Assembly: GCF_030445035.2 (NCBI RefSeq)
Contig: NC_080699.1
Coordinates: forward strand, 10,168,001-10,232,000
Source: Dasypus novemcinctus
Lineage: Eukaryota > Chordata > Mammalia > Cingulata > Dasypodidae
Direction of reading: 5' to 3'
Length of the DNA: 64,000 bases
The notes beneath the pieces are model-generated. The model saw only the letters and a list, made by a program, of their open reading frames with translations. It searched no databases and was not told the origin of the DNA. Positions 61,900 through 64,000 of this stretch are shown here, in pieces. Each line of letters starts with the position of its first letter. The first letter of the stretch is position 1. A program made the position numbers and the translations under genes.

Positions 61900-62000
61900 T
61901 GATAGATAAATATCGAGTGCCTACCTATGACCAGGTGTTGCTCTATGCTCTGGGATATGACCGTGAACAAAATAAAGGCTCTGCCTCTAGCAAGCTCATA
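61900..62000 (-). repeat. L2 LINE fragment
   Basis: GAGTGCCTACCTATGACCAG, CTCTGGGATATGACCGTGAA and CTCTAGCAAGCTCATATTTG resemble the complement of the L2 3' end. Confidence 0.55.
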
Positions 62001-62028
62001 TTTGAGTAGGGGGATGGGGTAGGGAGCC

Positions 62029-62508
62029 TGTAAGATGCGCTCCAATGACCCCTGCCTTCTGGAATTTATTCCAAGGTGTAATCCCCTCCGCTTCAGGGTG
62101 GACTGAATCTAGTGATTTGTTTCTAATAACATAGGGTGAAAGTGATAGGATGGCACCTCGGAAATTAGGTTTCCAAAAGCCTGACTTCCATCTTGTTTCC
62201 TCCTTCTCACTCTGTGCCTCACACACGCTGGGGGAAACCAGCTGCCTTCGGAGAGTCCCTAAAGAGGAGACCTAGCAGGGAGCTGGCCAGGGTGGGTGAG
62301 GCAGCTGCAAGTCACGTGAACAAGCTTGGAAGCGAAGCATGGCTTCTCCCCAAGGTGAGCAGGAGGTGCTGAGCACTGGCCAGCAGTTTCCTGGGAGTAA
62401 CTAAGCCTGGATTTCTAACTCACAGAGACGATGATTTCGTAAAAGTTGGTGGTTTTAAGTTGCTCATTTCAGGGATAATTTGTTATGCAGCCATAGATAA
62501 CTAATAAA
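62029..62508 (+). mobile_element. MLT1-type solo LTR
   Basis: Sense orientation: starts TGTAAGATGCGCTCCAATGA and ends TATGCAGCCATAGATAACTA, the usual end of MLT1. The inner part is diverged. Confidence 0.65.
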
Positions 62509-63229
62509 GGGATGTGAAAGGAAGTCTAAGTTGACCTTCAGGTCCAAGCTTATAAAATGATTCCTGGCAAAGGAGGCACACAGGATGGACAGCCTCAATC
62601 AGACTTGAGGCGTGCGCAGCTTGGAGAAGAAACACACAAGCCTCCCGAGAAAGAAGAGGAAAAAAAGGAATCTAAGCCCTGACCTATCTGTCATCTTTGG
62701 AGAAGTTTCCTTCTGCCTTGATGTTCCAACAAGCCATCAGAACAGAACTCACTTGACAACTGCAATTTCCCTCCTATTTTTTGTACTATCAATTACCAGT
62801 GCCCCATGGATGCTTTGGACCACGTGCTTTTACTTGGTGTTATCCAATTAATGAATTGTAATACTGTTAATAAAGCTCCCTTCTTTCTATTTGCAGTAGC
62901 AGTTCTTTTGGCAGGAAATTGGGTATGTAAAAGAGAAGGGAAAAAGGGAAAAAAAAGAAAAAAAAAGGGAATAAAAAGAGAGAAGGGAGGTAGAATTGTT
63001 GGAGTGATAACCTTGATTATGTCAGAAATAATGTTTAAATCCATTGCACAAATATGATGGCAGACATTGGGTTAAAGAATGGAGTGCTCATCTACAGGAA
63101 AATGAGGACTGACAGTAGGTATACATCCCAGGGGCTGGGCATGTGATGTAGGGGAGCCTGTGAGATTTCTCTTTTGCTTGCTCCTATTTCTCCAGTGAAA
63201 TAGAAAACAGGGTTATCTTGTGGTTAGTG
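62509..63229. other. No gene seen; purine-rich tract
   Basis: Contains an almost pure A/G tract at about 62930-62990 (AAAAGAGAAGGGAAAAAGGG and on). Open frames here are products of that tract. Confidence 0.5.
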
Positions 63230-63607
63230 GTACAAACACAAGAATGTCCTTCTATGAACTAGAACAAATGTACATCCCTATTGCAAGGTGGTAAGTATGT
63301 GGAGAAGCATAGGAAAAATACAGTGAATGTAACCTATGGATAGTTAACAGCAATACTGTAATATTCTGGCATCAATGCCAAAGATGTACTGTGTTGCTAA
63401 TAATGGGGTATGGGGAAAATATAACAAATATATACTATAGACCGTAGTTAGTGGTAATAGTCTGATGATATTATCTGATAATCTGTAACAGAAGTTCCAC
63501 AACAATGTACTGTGTTTGTGGAGGGACGTTGTATGGACATTCCACATATGTGCGTGATTGTTTTGTAAGCTTACAAATTCTCTAATAAAAACACATTTTA
63601 AAAAAGA
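63230..63607 (+). mobile_element. LINE-1 3' end fragment
   Basis: Close relative of 46785-47262 (CAATGCCAAAGATGTACTGT, TGGTAATAGTCTGATGATAT), ending TCTAATAAAAACACATTTT and an A-rich tail in which the next SINE sits. Confidence 0.8.
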
Positions 63608-63611
63608 AAGC

Positions 63612-64000
63612 ATGGGGGCGGCAGACTTGGCCCAGTGGTTAGGGCATCCGCCTACCACATGGGAGGTCCGCGGTTCAACCCCAGGCCTCCTTGACCCGTG
63701 TGGAGCAGGCCCATGCACAGTGCTGATGTGTGCAAGGAGTGCTCTGCCATGCAGGGGTGTCCCCCGTGTAGGGGAGCCCCACGCGCAAGGAGTGTGCCCC
63801 GTAAGGAGAGCCGCCCAGAGCAAAAGAAAGTGCAGCCTGCCCAGGAATGGTGCCGCACACACGGAGAGCTGACACAAGATGACGCAACAAAAGGAAACAC
63901 AGATTCCCGTGCTGCTGACAACAACAGAAGTGGACAAAGAAGGTGCAGCAGCAAATAGACACAGAGAATAGACAACCGGGGTGGGGCGGGGTGAGGTGGG
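63612..64000 (+). mobile_element. DAS-type SINE, cut by the window end
   Basis: The best-preserved copy: head GGCGGCAGACTTGGCCCAGT, body with GTGCAAGGAGTGCTCTGCC, CAGCCTGCCCAGGAATGG and the pre-tail CAACCGGGGTGGGGCGG. It inserted into or next to the A-rich tail of the LINE-1 on its left. The tail and right duplication lie beyond the window. Many CpGs remain, so it is probably young. Confidence 0.95.
63628..63682 (+). promoter_or_regulatory. Internal RNA polymerase III promoter of the SINE
   Basis: A box TGGCCCAGTGG at 63628-63638 and B box GGTTCAACCCC at 63672-63682, spaced as in tRNA genes. It belongs to the SINE head and does not indicate a functional tRNA gene. Confidence 0.75.

Noticed and set aside
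62806..63057. Lysine-rich open frame as a nuclear protein
   Set aside because: The basic stretch is the translation of a purine-rich simple repeat at 62930-62990.
63628..63682. A tRNA gene
   Set aside because: A and B boxes are present, but the sequence is the head of a dispersed SINE, lacks a full cloverleaf and continues into the SINE body.
63344..63937. Minus-strand 197-codon open frame
   Set aside because: A composite of SINE antisense and LINE-1 3' UTR antisense, not a gene.
1..64000. CRISPR arrays, bacterial operons or phage modules
   Set aside because: No short regularly spaced repeats with unique spacers and no dense coding; composition and repeats are mammalian.

Overview
This is a mammalian, AT-rich, repeat-packed window with no intact host protein-coding gene and no recognisable RNA gene. 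Several copies of a roughly 400-bp tRNA-headed SINE match the DAS-SINE family described from the nine-banded armadillo. Together with the abundant ERVL/MaLR-type LTRs and an unusual LINE-1 lineage, this points to a xenarthran, most likely an armadillo. The species call is inference from remembered repeat families, not from a search.

Layout. 1-3 kb: little recognisable apart from one LTR, a MIR and an unidentified broken reading frame. 3.2-6.4 kb: an antisense LINE-1/HAL1 5' region broken up by other sequence, including a fragment of an EEF1G retrocopy. 8.2-11.7 kb: two MLT1-type LTRs. One holds an LTR that holds a second LTR; the other holds a LINE-1 fragment with a perfect 12-bp target duplication. 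12.1-12.4 kb: an unexplained CpG-rich block. 16.7-20.2 kb: a LINE-1 3' half with an exceptionally long 3' region. 21.2-29.6 kb: an ancient antisense LINE-1 that was hit by a 5'-inverted LINE-1 (16-bp target duplication), which was in turn hit by a MaLR-like provirus and a hAT-like element; a DAS-SINE landed nearby. 36.2-43 kb: an LTR, then an antisense LINE-1 split by a second LINE-1 fragment and by a WDR77 processed pseudogene, which is itself split by a third LINE-1 fragment. 45.7-48.6 kb: an ancient sense LINE-1 with a younger 3' fragment inside. 50-64 kb: four more DAS-type SINEs, MLT1 and MIR copies, and comparatively unique sequence at 57.9-61.6 kb.

The most interesting result comes from lining up the copies with each other. 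Once nested insertions are removed, three separate loci (16707-20242, 23717-27315, 36927-42945) show the same arrangement behind LINE-1 ORF2: modules here called A, B1 and C, together about 2.9 kb. Target-site duplications show that each locus is one insertion, so A-B1-C looks like a true 3' UTR of one LINE-1 lineage rather than chance neighbours. Module C also carries an antisense small open frame with a hydrophobic segment that can be traced in several copies.

The window has no operon-like or pathway logic. It is best read as intergenic or intronic sequence built by successive retrotransposition. I worked by eye, so repeat boundaries without a stated target duplication are good to a few tens of bases at best.
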